Notes: generated by a model from the sequence alone, not told the origin. A DNA stretch of 64,000 bases from Bacteroides fragilis (GCA_023664485.1 JAMPFK010000008.1:1-64000); one strand, 5' to 3'; shown: positions 23,683 through 33,534, numbered from the stretch's first letter. A program made the numbers and translations.

Positions 23683-26600
23683 TTATTCCACCCATTCGTC
23701 ATCCTCTATCCAGTCATCCTCTGCATTCCATTCGTCATAATCCAGCCAATCATCTTCCGTCGGGACATCAGCAGAAGCGCTCTGAGGAGTTTTTGCAGCC
23801 GGCTCTGGTTCTTCCCAGTCTTCGTCCTCTATCCAGTCGTCCTCGTCAAAATATCCGTCGTCAGATTCTTCCTCTTCTTTTTCTTCCGAATACGGTAAAT
23901 CCCTTCCCGGCATATTATCTGTTTTTGGCGTAATATCATTTTCCACATCACCTTCTACATCAATTTCATCATTTGTCGCGTATTCTTCCACCTCCTCCTC
24001 TTCTTCATCCTCATATTCTTCCTCTTCACCCGCTTCCCGCCTTTTTTTCAGGAAGAAGAAAATGCCATATCCGGCGACAATCAGAAGCATACAGATGAAC
24101 ACTCCCGCAATAATCCAACGCGTTACAGGATTTACCGTCTCGTCATCAAAAGACACCCCCGACATAGACTGATCGCTCACGACAATAAGATAACAGGATG
24201 CATGCTCAAACCTGAGGCTTGCAACGCCATCGGAATCGATGATTGCATCACAGATAAACTCCAATGTTTCCGTTTCCGGAGCGTAGTAAAATAAATTTGC
24301 ATATTTTCCACTGTATTCTTTTCCGAGCGCAATATGCAGGACCGGTTCAAAGGCGAACATTCCCTGATGCGCCAGCGTAATCTCCAAATATTTATTTCCG
24401 TCGATAACCGTCGATATCAATTCCTGCGGCACATTGTCTGTTCCAGGCTCGACGCCCATATCCACTTCCGATATTGTGCTCTCGTCAATGGAATCCACAT
24501 CGATGCTCCATGTAACAGCGCCGCCCATATCCAGCAGTAAATCAAAATTCTGCGTTTTGGCCATCTGCATTTTTTCTGTCGTTAAAATAGTCGTATCTTC
24601 CATCGGAATCATAACAGCAGGCCTGAAATACTCCTGTTCCGCCGGCTGTCCCGCATTTTCCGCCTCCGCTTCGGATGAAGTATTTTCCTCCGCGTTATTT
24701 GTGCCGCCATTGTTTCTTTCCGATACGGCAGAGGATTGTGTATTTCCAGTCGTTGCGGACGGCAGTGACGCTCCAGTCGTTGTATCCCCGGATACCGCAC
24801 TCCCGGCTGCTATATTTCCAATCGTCTCAGACGAAGATGTATTTCCGATCGCTGCATTTCCTGCAGCCGCCGGATGTTGGGCGTTCCCATCAGAAACCCT
24901 TTCCTGCGGTATGCCGTCATAATCAGAACCGCTGCTATTATCCGTTCCGCTGTCGGTATCACCGGAACTGACGCCGTTTCCATCCTCTGTTTCCGTTCCG
25001 CCGCCGGAATTGTCAGATCTGCCGGGATTTCCAGCGTTTCCGGAATTTTCAGAATTATCAACAGTCCCGGCGACGACGCCATTGCCATCTCCACTTTCGA
25101 AACTGCCCGCATTCCCAGGATTGTCAACGTTTCCGGCGCCAGCACTGCTCTCGCTTCCCGTACTCGTTCCGCTTCCGCCAACCGTCCCGCCATTTCCGCT
25201 CGTTCCGCTTCCACCAGCCGTCCCGCCATTTCCTCTCGTTCCGCTTCCGCCAGCCGTCCCGTCATTTCCGCTCGTTCCGCCGCCATTTCCGCCGGATGGC
25301 TGCCCGGATTCCTTTTCTTTTACCTGCACGATAACCGGAATATGCCTTACGATATAATAATTGTTCTCATCCGGATTATAGATTACATAAAACGTATATT
25401 CGCCGGCATCCATCAGCACCGTCTCCGTATCGCTCTCCCACGAAAAGCCATCCGGAAGCGCAATGCTTCCCAGCGTCTCCCCGTTTTTTATCTCCAGCCC
25501 TGTCGGCACATGGCACTCCGGAACCGTTTTCGTCACCGTGAAGCTGATATTCTTCGTAATCGCATTATATTTCGTTGTATCCGCCGGCGTATAGACCGCC
25601 GCATAAGACGGCGTGCCGACCGAAAGCACGATATCTCCATTCATCCATGCCCATCCGGACGGCAGAGCGACATCCGATAATTTGATGCCCTCCCGGTAAG
25701 TAACCGGAGACAGTACCGGCGTCGATACGACCGGATCCGCCTTCACCACCGTAACCGTACAGCTCGCGCTGCTGGCGCCGTTTCTGGCACAGGTAATTAT
25801 CGTATCCCCCGGCGCCAGAGCCGTAACTTTTCCCTGCGCATCGACGACTGCAGCAGCCGGATTGCTGCTGGTAAAAGTCATATCCTCCATATGGTCTGCT
25901 TTGGAACCGTTCACACAGGGAACCAGCGTTACGCTTTTATCCACTTCCAGACTGCTGACGCTCGTCCTGTCCAGCGTGATCACATCCGTCTTTTCCGGCG
26001 GCGCGCAGGCTGAAGCAGGCATATTTTCATATACCGGAATCTTAAAGTCAAAGCGACGCTCCAACACACCCGCCTTCTGATATGCCTTATAAATCTTAGA
26101 AGCTTCGTAGCAGGGCGCCTCTATATTCTGCATATATTGGTGTGTATAATTAGCATATTTCCCGCTGGCAACATTAAATTTTTCCAGATAGAGCGTATCC
26201 TGTCCGAACAGAATATACTGATTTCCAATAATTTTCGCCCCGCCATATAATGAGGCATATCGCGTATTCCAGCCCTCCATCTTCGCTTTTGAAAGCCCTC
26301 TTCTGATGGTTTCCGCGTCGCCTGTTCCCGATGCGCTGACATTAAAAAAATTATAATATCCTTCATAACCCGGATATGTTCCCGATATCAGGGCCGAACT
26401 TCCTCTTACACCCTGCTCCTGCAGCACCCTGGACGCCAGATGAAAGGAACTGACTCCAACCTCCTGTCCGATCGCCGTAAAAGCCTGCGCATAGGTCCTT
26501 CCGTCACCGGGAATCGCGGAAGCCATAAAAGAACCGTTCAGCATTTCCTGCACCGCGTCCGTCGTATGATAAGAGCTGTTATAAATCAAATGCTCAAACT

Positions 26601-27759
26601 GGAAAATATGAGACTCGTCCAGAAAATTCCTTGGATCCATATAATATTTTATAATCCCTTCGGAAGCATAGCTCCATCCGTACTGCGGCGCACTCCCGTT
26701 CTGCCACGAACCGGACCCGCTGCTCGAAATCCAGCTTTTATCCCCCAATTCGCCGGCGATTGCTGTATTCCAGTCAAGACCCGTATCCATCCTGATAAAA
26801 GTCCATTCGGGATGCTTTTCTTTTAAAGCATAAAGCGCATTCTGATAAGAGGCCGGAAACTGGTCGATGTCGGAATAGCCCGCCGAAAATGCCATCACCA
26901 TCGGCACGGCGGATAAGTCCAGATAAGTTTCCTCCCAACGGGCGAAATCCTCGTCCGAAGTCGCAAGATATTCTCTTTCCACATAGCCCCTGTACTCCGC
27001 GCCATTCTGATACAAAAGCACCTGATACCAGACGCCGCCATACTCGTCCATTTCCACATCCGTAATCTGCACAGACTGTCCGCTGACGACTGTATGGACT
27101 GTCCCGCCGTCATAGGAAGGCGACTCCTTGACCTCATATTCATCGCATAGATAGACGGATGCGAGTACCGCTTTCTTTTGTATCATCTGATAGAGACTGC
27201 TCTTTGCCTCCTCCGGATTTTGAAGGACGCCGCCTGCCTGCGGCACTTCAACCGTAATGACGGGCATTTCGACGCTGTCTTTTACCTCCTCCGCAACCGC
27301 ATACTGCGTTTCGTCCCATTTCGGATAAAAAAGATAACACGGCTGTTCAGTCGCATCGAAATCCTCTTCGCATTCCCACGTTACCGCCAATTCCACAGCT
27401 TCCTCTTCTCCGTCCAGCCACACCGGAACCGTCTCCGGAAAAAAGCCCGGCAATTCTTCCAATGCAGGCTTATACATACAGGGAAAATAAGAATCTTCTT
27501 CGGCAAGCGCTCCAAATGCCACGATATATTTCACGGAAGCCGTATCTTCTGTTTTCGGCAGAGATCCTTCTTCCGGCCGGGATATCTCTTCCGGCTGGGT
27601 TACCTCCTCTGTCTGCTTCTCCTCTTTTGGAAGAGGTAATTCCTCCGGCCCGGACATCTCCGCCGCCAGAACGACGCATGGCTGTAAAAAGGCCATCCAC
27701 GCCGCCATCATATAGGATAAAATTTTAAGGGTTCTTCCCGTATGTCCTTTTTTTCTCAT
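23683..27759 (-). CDS. Large membrane-anchored glucosaminidase-like surface protein with acidic cytoplasmic tail
   Basis: The 1358-residue protein has, in order: a signal peptide (ILSYMMAAWMAFLQPCVVLA); an SH3-like domain (about 26,950-27,130); an endo-beta-N-acetylglucosaminidase domain of the LytD/GH73 type (about 26,000-26,870; FQFEHLIYN, VSSFHLASRVLQEQG, YNFFNV); a BIG2 Ig-like domain (about 25,740-25,970; VTALAPGDTIITC); further beta domains; a Gly/Ser/Asn-rich linker (about 24,850-25,310); another beta domain; one membrane helix (IIAGVFICMLLIVAGYGIFF, about 24,060-24,120); and a ~110-residue acidic tail with DDWIEDEDWEE-type repeats. ATG 27757-27759 is preferred because GAAAGGA lies upstream. 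It probably trims or binds peptidoglycan. Confidence 0.85.
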   Translation of the reverse strand: MRKKGHTGRTLKILSYMMAAWMAFLQPCVVLAAEMSGPEELPLPKEEKQTEEVTQPEEISRPEEGSLPKTEDTASVKYIVAFGALAEEDSYFPCMYKPALEELPGFFPETVPVWLDGEEEAVELAVTWECEEDFDATEQPCYLFYPKWDETQYAVAEEVKDSVEMPVITVEVPQAGGVLQNPEEAKSSLYQMIQKKAVLASVYLCDEYEVKESPSYDGGTVHTVVSGQSVQITDVEMDEYGGVWYQVLLYQNGAEYRGYVEREYLATSDEDFARWEETYLDLSAVPMVMAFSAGYSDIDQFPASYQNALYALKEKHPEWTFIRMDTGLDWNTAIAGELGDKSWISSSGSGSWQNGSAPQYGWSYASEGIIKYYMDPRNFLDESHIFQFEHLIYNSSYHTTDAVQEMLNGSFMASAIPGDGRTYAQAFTAIGQEVGVSSFHLASRVLQEQGVRGSSALISGTYPGYEGYYNFFNVSASGTGDAETIRRGLSKAKMEGWNTRYASLYGGAKIIGNQYILFGQDTLYLEKFNVASGKYANYTHQYMQNIEAPCYEASKIYKAYQKAGVLERRFDFKIPVYENMPASACAPPEKTDVITLDRTSVSSLEVDKSVTLVPCVNGSKADHMEDMTFTSSNPAAAVVDAQGKVTALAPGDTIITCARNGASSASCTVTVVKADPVVSTPVLSPVTYREGIKLSDVALPSGWAWMNGDIVLSVGTPSYAAVYTPADTTKYNAITKNISFTVTKTVPECHVPTGLEIKNGETLGSIALPDGFSWESDTETVLMDAGEYTFYVIYNPDENNYYIVRHIPVIVQVKEKESGQPSGGNGGGTSGNDGTAGGSGTRGNGGTAGGSGTSGNGGTVGGSGTSTGSESSAGAGNVDNPGNAGSFESGDGNGVVAGTVDNSENSGNAGNPGRSDNSGGGTETEDGNGVSSGDTDSGTDNSSGSDYDGIPQERVSDGNAQHPAAAGNAAIGNTSSSETIGNIAAGSAVSGDTTTGASLPSATTGNTQSSAVSERNNGGTNNAEENTSSEAEAENAGQPAEQEYFRPAVMIPMEDTTILTTEKMQMAKTQNFDLLLDMGGAVTWSIDVDSIDESTISEVDMGVEPGTDNVPQELISTVIDGNKYLEITLAHQGMFAFEPVLHIALGKEYSGKYANLFYYAPETETLEFICDAIIDSDGVASLRFEHASCYLIVVSDQSMSGVSFDDETVNPVTRWIIAGVFICMLLIVAGYGIFFFLKKRREAGEEEEYEDEEEEEVEEYATNDEIDVEGDVENDITPKTDNMPGRDLPYSEEKEEEESDDGYFDEDDWIEDEDWEEPEPAAKTPQSASADVPTEDDWLDYDEWNAEDDWIEDDEWVE
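25120..25300 (-). repeat. Imperfect tandem repeat coding Gly/Ser/Thr linker
   Basis: Units of about 36 bases encode GGTAGGSGTSGN-like blocks three to four times in the surface protein linker. Such repeats can change in number by slippage or recombination. Confidence 0.75.
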
Positions 27760-27797
27760 TGGTACAAAAATCCTTTCCATATTATGTCAACGTAACT

Positions 27798-27827
27798 ACT
27801 GTATCATTACACGATGCATTATGTCAA
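27798..27827 (-). promoter_or_regulatory. Promoter of the surface protein gene
   Basis: TTGACA (27822-27827), 18 bases, TACAGT (27798-27803) on the minus strand. It lies between the S41 protease terminator and the gene, so the surface protein is likely its own transcription unit. Confidence 0.5.
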
Positions 27828-27839
27828 CTACGATAAAAT

Positions 27840-27861
27840 GCGCAGACACCACTGTCTGCGC
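27840..27861 (-). terminator. Terminator after the S41 protease gene
   Basis: GCGCAGACA/TGTCTGCGC, 9-bp stem with a 4-base loop, 7 bases after the stop, followed on the minus strand by ATTTTATCG. It ends the ftsE-ftsX-M23-S41 transcript. Confidence 0.75.
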
Positions 27862-27868
27862 ACTCCCT

Positions 27869-29197
27869 TTATCTTGCCAGCATTTTGTCGATTTCTTCTA
27901 TACCCCGTTCCAGCTGATTGTCAACCCCATCGTCATAATAGGCGTCTCCGTCAAATTCGCATACGATATCCGGCTCGATACCAATGTTATGGATATTACT
28001 GCCTTTAGGCGTATAGTACGCGCTGACAGTCAGCTTTAACGCCGTCCCGTCGGTAAGAGGCAGTATCCTCTGTACGATACCTTTTCCGAAAGTCGTCGTG
28101 CCGATCAAAATACCTTTGTTATAGTCTTTTATCGCGCCCGCCAGAATTTCCGACGCGCTGGCGGAATTACCATTCACCAGAACGACCAACGGTATCTGTA
28201 TCTCATGGCCGCCGTCGCAGCTGTATTCCACACGCTCCCCGGAACGGTCCTCCGTATAAACGATCAATCCCTCTGGCAGAATCTGTCTCGCAATGTCCAC
28301 GACTGCCGAAAGACTTCCTCCCGGATTGCTCCGCAGATCGAGTATCAGGCCCGCCGCGCCTTCCTTCTGCACCTGTTCCATCGCTTCATTGAACTGATTC
28401 ACAGTCACATCGTCGAACTCTGTTATCTGAATATAACCGATATGGCCTTTCAGCATTTCGCATTCGACGGTGGGAGATTCTATCTCCTTTCTGACTACGT
28501 CCATTTCCAGATAATCGCTTTCTCCCTCCCTGTAAATCGTCAGATGTACGGTCGTTCCTTCTTCGCCTTTGATCCGGGAGACAATTTCAGTCAAATCGAG
28601 TCCCTGTGCAGATTCCCCGTCGATTTCATAGATAATATCGTTTTCCCGCAGCCCGGCATCCTGCGCCGGCGTATTTTTAATTACGCCGTTAATCTTTCCG
28701 AAACCCGTCGTCTTATCAAGGCTGATATATGCGCCGATGCCATAATAAATGCCCTCCGTATCCTGCATCATCTGCTTCCACTCTTCCGCCGTATAATACA
28801 CGGAATAAGGATCTCCCAGAGACGCGACAACGCCGGCATACATCCCTTCTATCATTTCGTCCGTATTAATATCTTCTTCCTGATAATAATATTCCCCGAT
28901 TACCTTCTCAATTGCTTCCAGCTTGGCTATGGAATCATCATTGACAACATTCTCCGCAGCCGTTTCCTCCGTACTCGCCGGCCTCGCCTTTCTGTGCTGC
29001 ATCACATCGGCTAACCGGATTCCGACGAAAACACAGCCCGCCGTCAATACGCTGATGATAACGCCGGTCAGCAGACCGACAAGAAACATTTCCTTCGTCT
29101 GCCGGGATTCCTGTTTCAGCCCGTTCGTATCCAAATGATTCCCCGCTCCCTGATTCATTTCATTATTACTACTATATCCATAATTATCCAAAATCAT
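27869..29197 (-). CDS. S41 family C-terminal processing peptidase (CtpA-like)
   Basis: The 442-residue protein has one N-terminal membrane anchor (FLVGLLTGVIISVLTAGCVF), a PDZ domain (INGVIKNTPAQDAGLRENDI, near residue 160) and a tail-specific protease domain with LDLRSNPGG, the nucleophile Ser in GNSASASEI and the general-base Lys in TTFGKG. It should cleave exported proteins at the outer membrane face. It lies 22 bases after the M23 gene, and in other bacteria such proteases control wall hydrolases of the M23 type, which fits the neighbour. Confidence 0.92.
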   Translation of the reverse strand: MILDNYGYSSNNEMNQGAGNHLDTNGLKQESRQTKEMFLVGLLTGVIISVLTAGCVFVGIRLADVMQHRKARPASTEETAAENVVNDDSIAKLEAIEKVIGEYYYQEEDINTDEMIEGMYAGVVASLGDPYSVYYTAEEWKQMMQDTEGIYYGIGAYISLDKTTGFGKINGVIKNTPAQDAGLRENDIIYEIDGESAQGLDLTEIVSRIKGEEGTTVHLTIYREGESDYLEMDVVRKEIESPTVECEMLKGHIGYIQITEFDDVTVNQFNEAMEQVQKEGAAGLILDLRSNPGGSLSAVVDIARQILPEGLIVYTEDRSGERVEYSCDGGHEIQIPLVVLVNGNSASASEILAGAIKDYNKGILIGTTTFGKGIVQRILPLTDGTALKLTVSAYYTPKGSNIHNIGIEPDIVCEFDGDAYYDDGVDNQLERGIEEIDKMLAR

Positions 29198-29218
29198 TCA
29201 TCCCCATTTACCCATATT

Positions 29219-30427
29219 TTACTGCAAGTAATTCCACGGACTCACATAATTGCCGTTCAGACGCACGCTGAAATGGAGATGCGGGCCCGTCGAACGTCCC
29301 GTGCTTCCCACAGCCGCAATGTTCTGGCCCTTATAAACGGAAGCCCCCTTCGATACATACAGCGCGGAACAATGCATATATATCGTATACAAGCCGTTTC
29401 CATGATTGATCATAATATAATTTCCCATAGACGAGCTGTAATCAGCGGCTACCACATCGCCGTCATAAGCGGCATAAATGGGCGTACCGCCGGGCGCCGC
29501 CAGGTCGATGCCGTTATGAAATTTTTCAACCCCTAATGTCGGATGTATCCGGTTCCCGTAATCATCCGACAATCTCCGATAGCCCGGACAGGGATTGGCG
29601 AACACCCCTCCGTCATAGGACCTGGCGTTGGCGTTTTCAGCCGCCAGTCTCGCTTTCTCTTCCGCGACCGCCTTTTCCAACGCTCTGATTTCCGCATTTT
29701 CAGCCGCTATCATATCCTCATACTCCTTAATAGCCGCTTCCTTTGTGGAAATATCCGCGGATACGGAAACGATCTGCGCTTCCTTCTCCGCAATCAGGGA
29801 ATTGACCGTTACCTCCTCCGCCTCCACGGCAAGTTTCGCCTCATCCAGCACTTCTTTCTGCGCTTCCAGCTCCGCTTTGCAAAGTTCTATCAGTTCTCTC
29901 GTTCTTACATATTCATCCAGCTGATTTCTGTCATAAGCGGAAAGCGCTTCTATATAATCCGCCTTATTTATCGTATCCGAAAGGCTGTTCGCAGAAAAAA
30001 TGAGCTCCATATAAAGCGAATCGCCTTTTTCATACATAAATTTGATACGCTTTTTCATCGCCCTATACTGCTCTTCCTGCTTTAGCACAGCATCGTTTAA
30101 TTCCTGCGTTGTCAATTCGATCTCGTATTCTTTCTGCGCAATCAAATGATTATATTCGCTTATTTTATCCTGGATACTGCCAAGCTCCATATCCAGCTGT
30201 TCGACATAGGCGTCCAGATCGTGCTTGGATTGTTCCAGCTCCTTTTTGACCGCTTCAATATCGGTCAGATTGGATTTCAAACCTTCGACTTCTTTCTTTG
30301 CCGCTGCAATTTCCGCCTCTTTTTCCTGAATATCGTCATTGGTAACCGCTTCCGCGGTTTGTGCCGGAAAAACGAATATCATACCGAAGCATACTATGAT
30401 CAATAGAATTTTTTTCAAAATTTTCAT
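29219..30427 (-). CDS. Murein hydrolase activator EnvC-like / M23 peptidase with coiled coil
   Basis: The 402-residue protein has a signal peptide (ILLIIVCFGMIFVFPAQTAE), a long coiled coil (about residues 33-270; DIQEKEAEIAAAKKEVEGL and similar heptads) and a C-terminal LytM/M23 domain with HNGIDLAAPGGTPIYAAYDG, YTIYMHCSAL and GPHLHFSVRLNG, so the zinc ligands look present. This is the PcsB/CwlO/EnvC architecture of hydrolases controlled by FtsEX through the coiled coil. It lies five bases after ftsX, in the same operon, as expected. Confidence 0.92.
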   Translation of the reverse strand: MKILKKILLIIVCFGMIFVFPAQTAEAVTNDDIQEKEAEIAAAKKEVEGLKSNLTDIEAVKKELEQSKHDLDAYVEQLDMELGSIQDKISEYNHLIAQKEYEIELTTQELNDAVLKQEEQYRAMKKRIKFMYEKGDSLYMELIFSANSLSDTINKADYIEALSAYDRNQLDEYVRTRELIELCKAELEAQKEVLDEAKLAVEAEEVTVNSLIAEKEAQIVSVSADISTKEAAIKEYEDMIAAENAEIRALEKAVAEEKARLAAENANARSYDGGVFANPCPGYRRLSDDYGNRIHPTLGVEKFHNGIDLAAPGGTPIYAAYDGDVVAADYSSSMGNYIMINHGNGLYTIYMHCSALYVSKGASVYKGQNIAAVGSTGRSTGPHLHFSVRLNGNYVSPWNYLQ

Positions 30428-30432
30428 ATGAT

Positions 30433-31329
30433 TCAGACCCTGAGATGCTTTCTTACCGTCGTAATACTTCCGAAAAATCCAATTCCCACGCCAATTCCGA
30501 TCGATACCGGAATCAGGACGTTAAAAATCTGCTCTACAGACAAAAAGCTCAGCAGATGAGAGAGCGCTGAAAACCTTTCCACAATATACTCCATAACGAC
30601 ATTGTACAGCAGGTAAATGATACCGAGCGGAATCGCCGCGCCGATCAGGCCGATCAGCATACCTTCGATGACAAACGGCGACCGGACGAAAAAGTCCGTT
30701 GCCCCGATATATTTCATAATGTTGATCTCTTCTTTCCTGACCGAAATACCGATCGTAACCGTGTTGCTGATCAGGAAAATGGACACTGCGAGCAGAATCG
30801 CGATAATTCCCACCGAAACATAGGCCACGAGCGCATTAACGCCCGTCAGCGTTCTGGCCGTCACTTCGGAACGGTTCACCTTCCTGACCCCATCGACGGA
30901 TTCCAGATAGGTTACTAATGCCGGCTGCATGGAAACATCGTTCAGATAGATCTGATAGTTGGCGGAATCCGCCAGCGGATTCTCCGTAAACCCATCCGCA
31001 TACTCGCCCAGATAATCCGCCTTAAAGCTTTCCCACGCTTCCTCCGCCGATACAAAATGAACATTGGACACTTCCGCCCTTCTCGCAATCATTTCTCCGA
31101 TTTCCTGTATCCGGCTGTCCTCCAGCCCTTCCTGAAAGAACACGGTAACGGACACGCCCTGCTCCGCATTTTTCACGATATGCTGAAAGTTGCTGATAAT
31201 CGCATAGAACAGGCCGAACAGGAAAAGGCAGGCGCCGATCGTCGCGATCGAGGCGAGTGTGAACCACTTATTTCTGAAAATATTCCGAAAGCCCTGACGA
31301 AGCGTATAGAAAAATGTATTAATCCTCAT
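30433..31329 (-). CDS. ftsX: Cell division protein FtsX
   Basis: The 298-residue protein has the standard FtsX layout: a cytoplasmic start (FFYTLRQGFRNIFRNKWFT), a first membrane helix (IATIGACLFLFGLFYAII), an outer domain with VSVTVFFQEGLEDSRI, and three more helices, with ISVRKEEINIMKYIGATDFFVR between. It couples FtsE ATP hydrolysis to the outside coiled-coil hydrolase. The start lies within the last codons of ftsE (11-base overlap). Confidence 0.95.
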   Translation of the reverse strand: MRINTFFYTLRQGFRNIFRNKWFTLASIATIGACLFLFGLFYAIISNFQHIVKNAEQGVSVTVFFQEGLEDSRIQEIGEMIARRAEVSNVHFVSAEEAWESFKADYLGEYADGFTENPLADSANYQIYLNDVSMQPALVTYLESVDGVRKVNRSEVTARTLTGVNALVAYVSVGIIAILLAVSIFLISNTVTIGISVRKEEINIMKYIGATDFFVRSPFVIEGMLIGLIGAAIPLGIIYLLYNVVMEYIVERFSALSHLLSFLSVEQIFNVLIPVSIGIGVGIGFFGSITTVRKHLRV

Positions 31330-32095
31330 CGATGTATCCTCCCTTTTCTTCGTCGCTCACAATGACGCCCTTTTTCAGCGTAATGACCCGCTTCTGCATC
31401 GCGTTGACAATTTCTCTGTTATGCGTAACGACAAGAACAGTTGTTCCATTTTCATTGATCTGCTCCAAAAGCTTCATGATCTCCCACGAGTTTTTCGGAT
31501 CCAGATTACCGGTCGGCTCGTCGGCAAGCAGTACCGTCGGTTTATTCACCAGCGCCCTCGCAAGCGCGACGCGCTGCTGCTCTCCGCCGGAAAGCTGTTT
31601 CGGCTTCGCCTTATATTTGCCCGCCAGTCCTACTATCGCAAGAATGCTGGGAACATTTTTCTTGATTTCCTTATTGGATTTCTGAATAATTCTCTGTGCA
31701 AACGCCACATTCTCATAAACGTTCCGGTCCTTCAGCAGACGGAAATCCTGAAATACAATTCCAATATTGCGCCGGAATTTCGGTATTTTCCGATGCTTTA
31801 TCTTTGCCAGATCATAACCCATGACATTGATGCTGCCGCTCGTAATCGTCAGCTCCCGCAGCAAAAGCTTGATCAACGTGGATTTCCCCGAACCGCTGTC
31901 GCCTACGATAAAGACAAATTCCCCTTTATTGATATGCAGGTCAACATCCTTCAACGCCGGCGCGCCCGTCGAATAAGCCTTACAAACCTTTGTCAGCGAA
32001 ATAATCTCCGTATTTTCCGCCGCCGGCCTTCTTCTTTTTCCCCTGGCAGGCGCGGCTGCTCTTTCGCTTCTCTGATTTCCCTTTCTTTCTCCCAC
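31319..32095 (-). CDS. ftsE: Cell division ATP-binding protein FtsE
   Basis: The 258-residue ATPase has Walker A GDSGSGKSTLIK, Q-loop IGIVFQDFRLL, signature LSGGEQQRVALARALV, Walker B TVLLADEPTGNLD and H-loop VVTHNREIV. Compared with usual FtsE (about 228 residues) it has about 28 extra basic residues at the front (RAAAPARGKRRRPAAEN). The start is GTG 32093-32095; no good internal start removes the extension, so it seems genuine. It forms the division complex with FtsX. Confidence 0.95.
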   Translation of the reverse strand: MGERKGNQRSERAAAPARGKRRRPAAENTEIISLTKVCKAYSTGAPALKDVDLHINKGEFVFIVGDSGSGKSTLIKLLLRELTITSGSINVMGYDLAKIKHRKIPKFRRNIGIVFQDFRLLKDRNVYENVAFAQRIIQKSNKEIKKNVPSILAIVGLAGKYKAKPKQLSGGEQQRVALARALVNKPTVLLADEPTGNLDPKNSWEIMKLLEQINENGTTVLVVTHNREIVNAMQKRVITLKKGVIVSDEEKGGYIDED

Positions 32096-32132
32096 AGTAA
32101 TTAACCCTTGCCTTTCTCTCAGTCCGCATCAT

Positions 32133-33221
32133 TTAATATTCAAAGTTTTCCATATACTTCATATACTTAACGACCATGAGCGCTATCTTGAAAGTAATCG
32201 CATCTTCAAACACTCTCAAATCCAGCCCTGTGCTCTTCTGCAATTTATCCAGCCGGTAAACGAGCGTATTTCTATGGATAAAAAGCTGTCTCGACGTTTC
32301 CGAAACGTTCAGGCTGTTCTCAAAAAATTTATTGATCGTCGTCAGAGTCTCCTCGTCAAAATCGTCCGGACTCTTGCCGTCGAAGATCTCCTTGATGAAC
32401 ATCTTGCAGAGCGGAATCGGAAGCTGATAGATCAGACGGCCGATCCCCAGCTCGCTGTATGCGATAACGTTCCTTTCCCCGAAAAAAATCTTCCCGACAT
32501 CCAGCGCCATTTTTGCCTCTTTATAGGAACGGCTGACCTCTTTGATTTCATTCACGATCGTCCCGTAGGCAATTCTCGCGTTTTTCATATGCTCTTTTTC
32601 CAAAAAGGCCGCAATACCCGCCGCGGTCTTCTCAATCTCCCTGCCGCCGTCCCCCTCCATCAGGTCTTTGACGACAATGACATTGTTCTCATCTACCGCC
32701 GTGATGAAGTCCTTGCCGTTACTGCTGAAATAAGTCCTCATGACCTCCAGCACGTTGCTTTCCTTCGTATTGTCCGTTTCTATGATGAGAGCGACCCGTT
32801 TATTATCCGTCTGAATATGTAACTTTTTGGCGCGGCTGTAAATATCGACGAGAAGCAGGTTATCCAGCAAAAGATTCTTGATAAAATTATCCTTATCGAA
32901 TCTTTCCTTATAGGCCACCAGCAGATTTTGAATCTGAAAAGCCGCAAGCTTGCCAACCATATAAACATCCTCGCCAATGCCCCCGGCGATCAGTATATAT
33001 TCCAGCTGCTGCTCATCGAATATCTTAAAGAACTGGTAACCCTGTATTTCCTGAGAATCCGCAGGCGATTTGGCAAATTCCGCCGCAGGCTTTCCGCACT
33101 TCTCCATCTCATCCGCGGTCATCGCAACGACCTTTCCATCCACGTCCATGATACAAAGTTCCACCCTTGTAATCGTTTTCAAGCCTTCTACCGTATTTTG
33201 TAGAATCTGATTAGAAATCAT
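32133..33221 (-). CDS. CdaR/PucR-type regulator with helix-turn-helix C-terminus
   Basis: The 362-residue protein ends with a PucR-type helix-turn-helix (ETSRQLFIHRNTLVYRLDKL). The N-terminal part (MISNQILQNTVEGLKTITRV, then VELCIMDVDGKVVAMTADEM) resembles the sugar-diacid recognition domain of CdaR-like regulators, with a GGDEF-like central region typical of the group. ATG 33219-33221 follows GGAGGGCGG. It lies just upstream of ftsE on the same strand with a gap of only 37 bases, so it may be co-transcribed. The ligand is unknown. Confidence 0.85.
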   Translation of the reverse strand: MISNQILQNTVEGLKTITRVELCIMDVDGKVVAMTADEMEKCGKPAAEFAKSPADSQEIQGYQFFKIFDEQQLEYILIAGGIGEDVYMVGKLAAFQIQNLLVAYKERFDKDNFIKNLLLDNLLLVDIYSRAKKLHIQTDNKRVALIIETDNTKESNVLEVMRTYFSSNGKDFITAVDENNVIVVKDLMEGDGGREIEKTAAGIAAFLEKEHMKNARIAYGTIVNEIKEVSRSYKEAKMALDVGKIFFGERNVIAYSELGIGRLIYQLPIPLCKMFIKEIFDGKSPDDFDEETLTTINKFFENSLNVSETSRQLFIHRNTLVYRLDKLQKSTGLDLRVFEDAITFKIALMVVKYMKYMENFEY

Positions 33222-33534
33222 AAATACCCGCCCTCCAATAAATTTCCGCCTGATTCCCCTTTTAACATTTAGCAATTTGTACAGTATTCAATTATGAATT
33301 CTCCGTAAAAATTCTGCATTTTCTATTCATTTTAATCTATTTTACCAAAAAAATCTACCTTAAATTCTAAAATTTTTGTGTATTTTTCAAACAAAACGGC
33401 AATTTCTCCCATAAAATTCATTTATACAAACTATACAAAAAAACAGAGCATCGTTTCGCTTCCGCGGGAACGATATTCTGCCCGGCCCGGCGGCTGAAAT
33501 GTTACAAATTGAAACAAATATCTCTGTCTGCCTA
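33222..33534. other. AT-rich intergenic region, no gene
   Basis: No frame of interest. It must hold the minus-strand promoter of the CdaR-type gene, but I could not pick one with confidence. Confidence 0.5.

Noticed and set aside
24810..25286. 158-residue frame rich in Ala, Glu and Arg with clear repeats
   Set aside because: It is the repeat-coding linker of the surface protein read in another frame.
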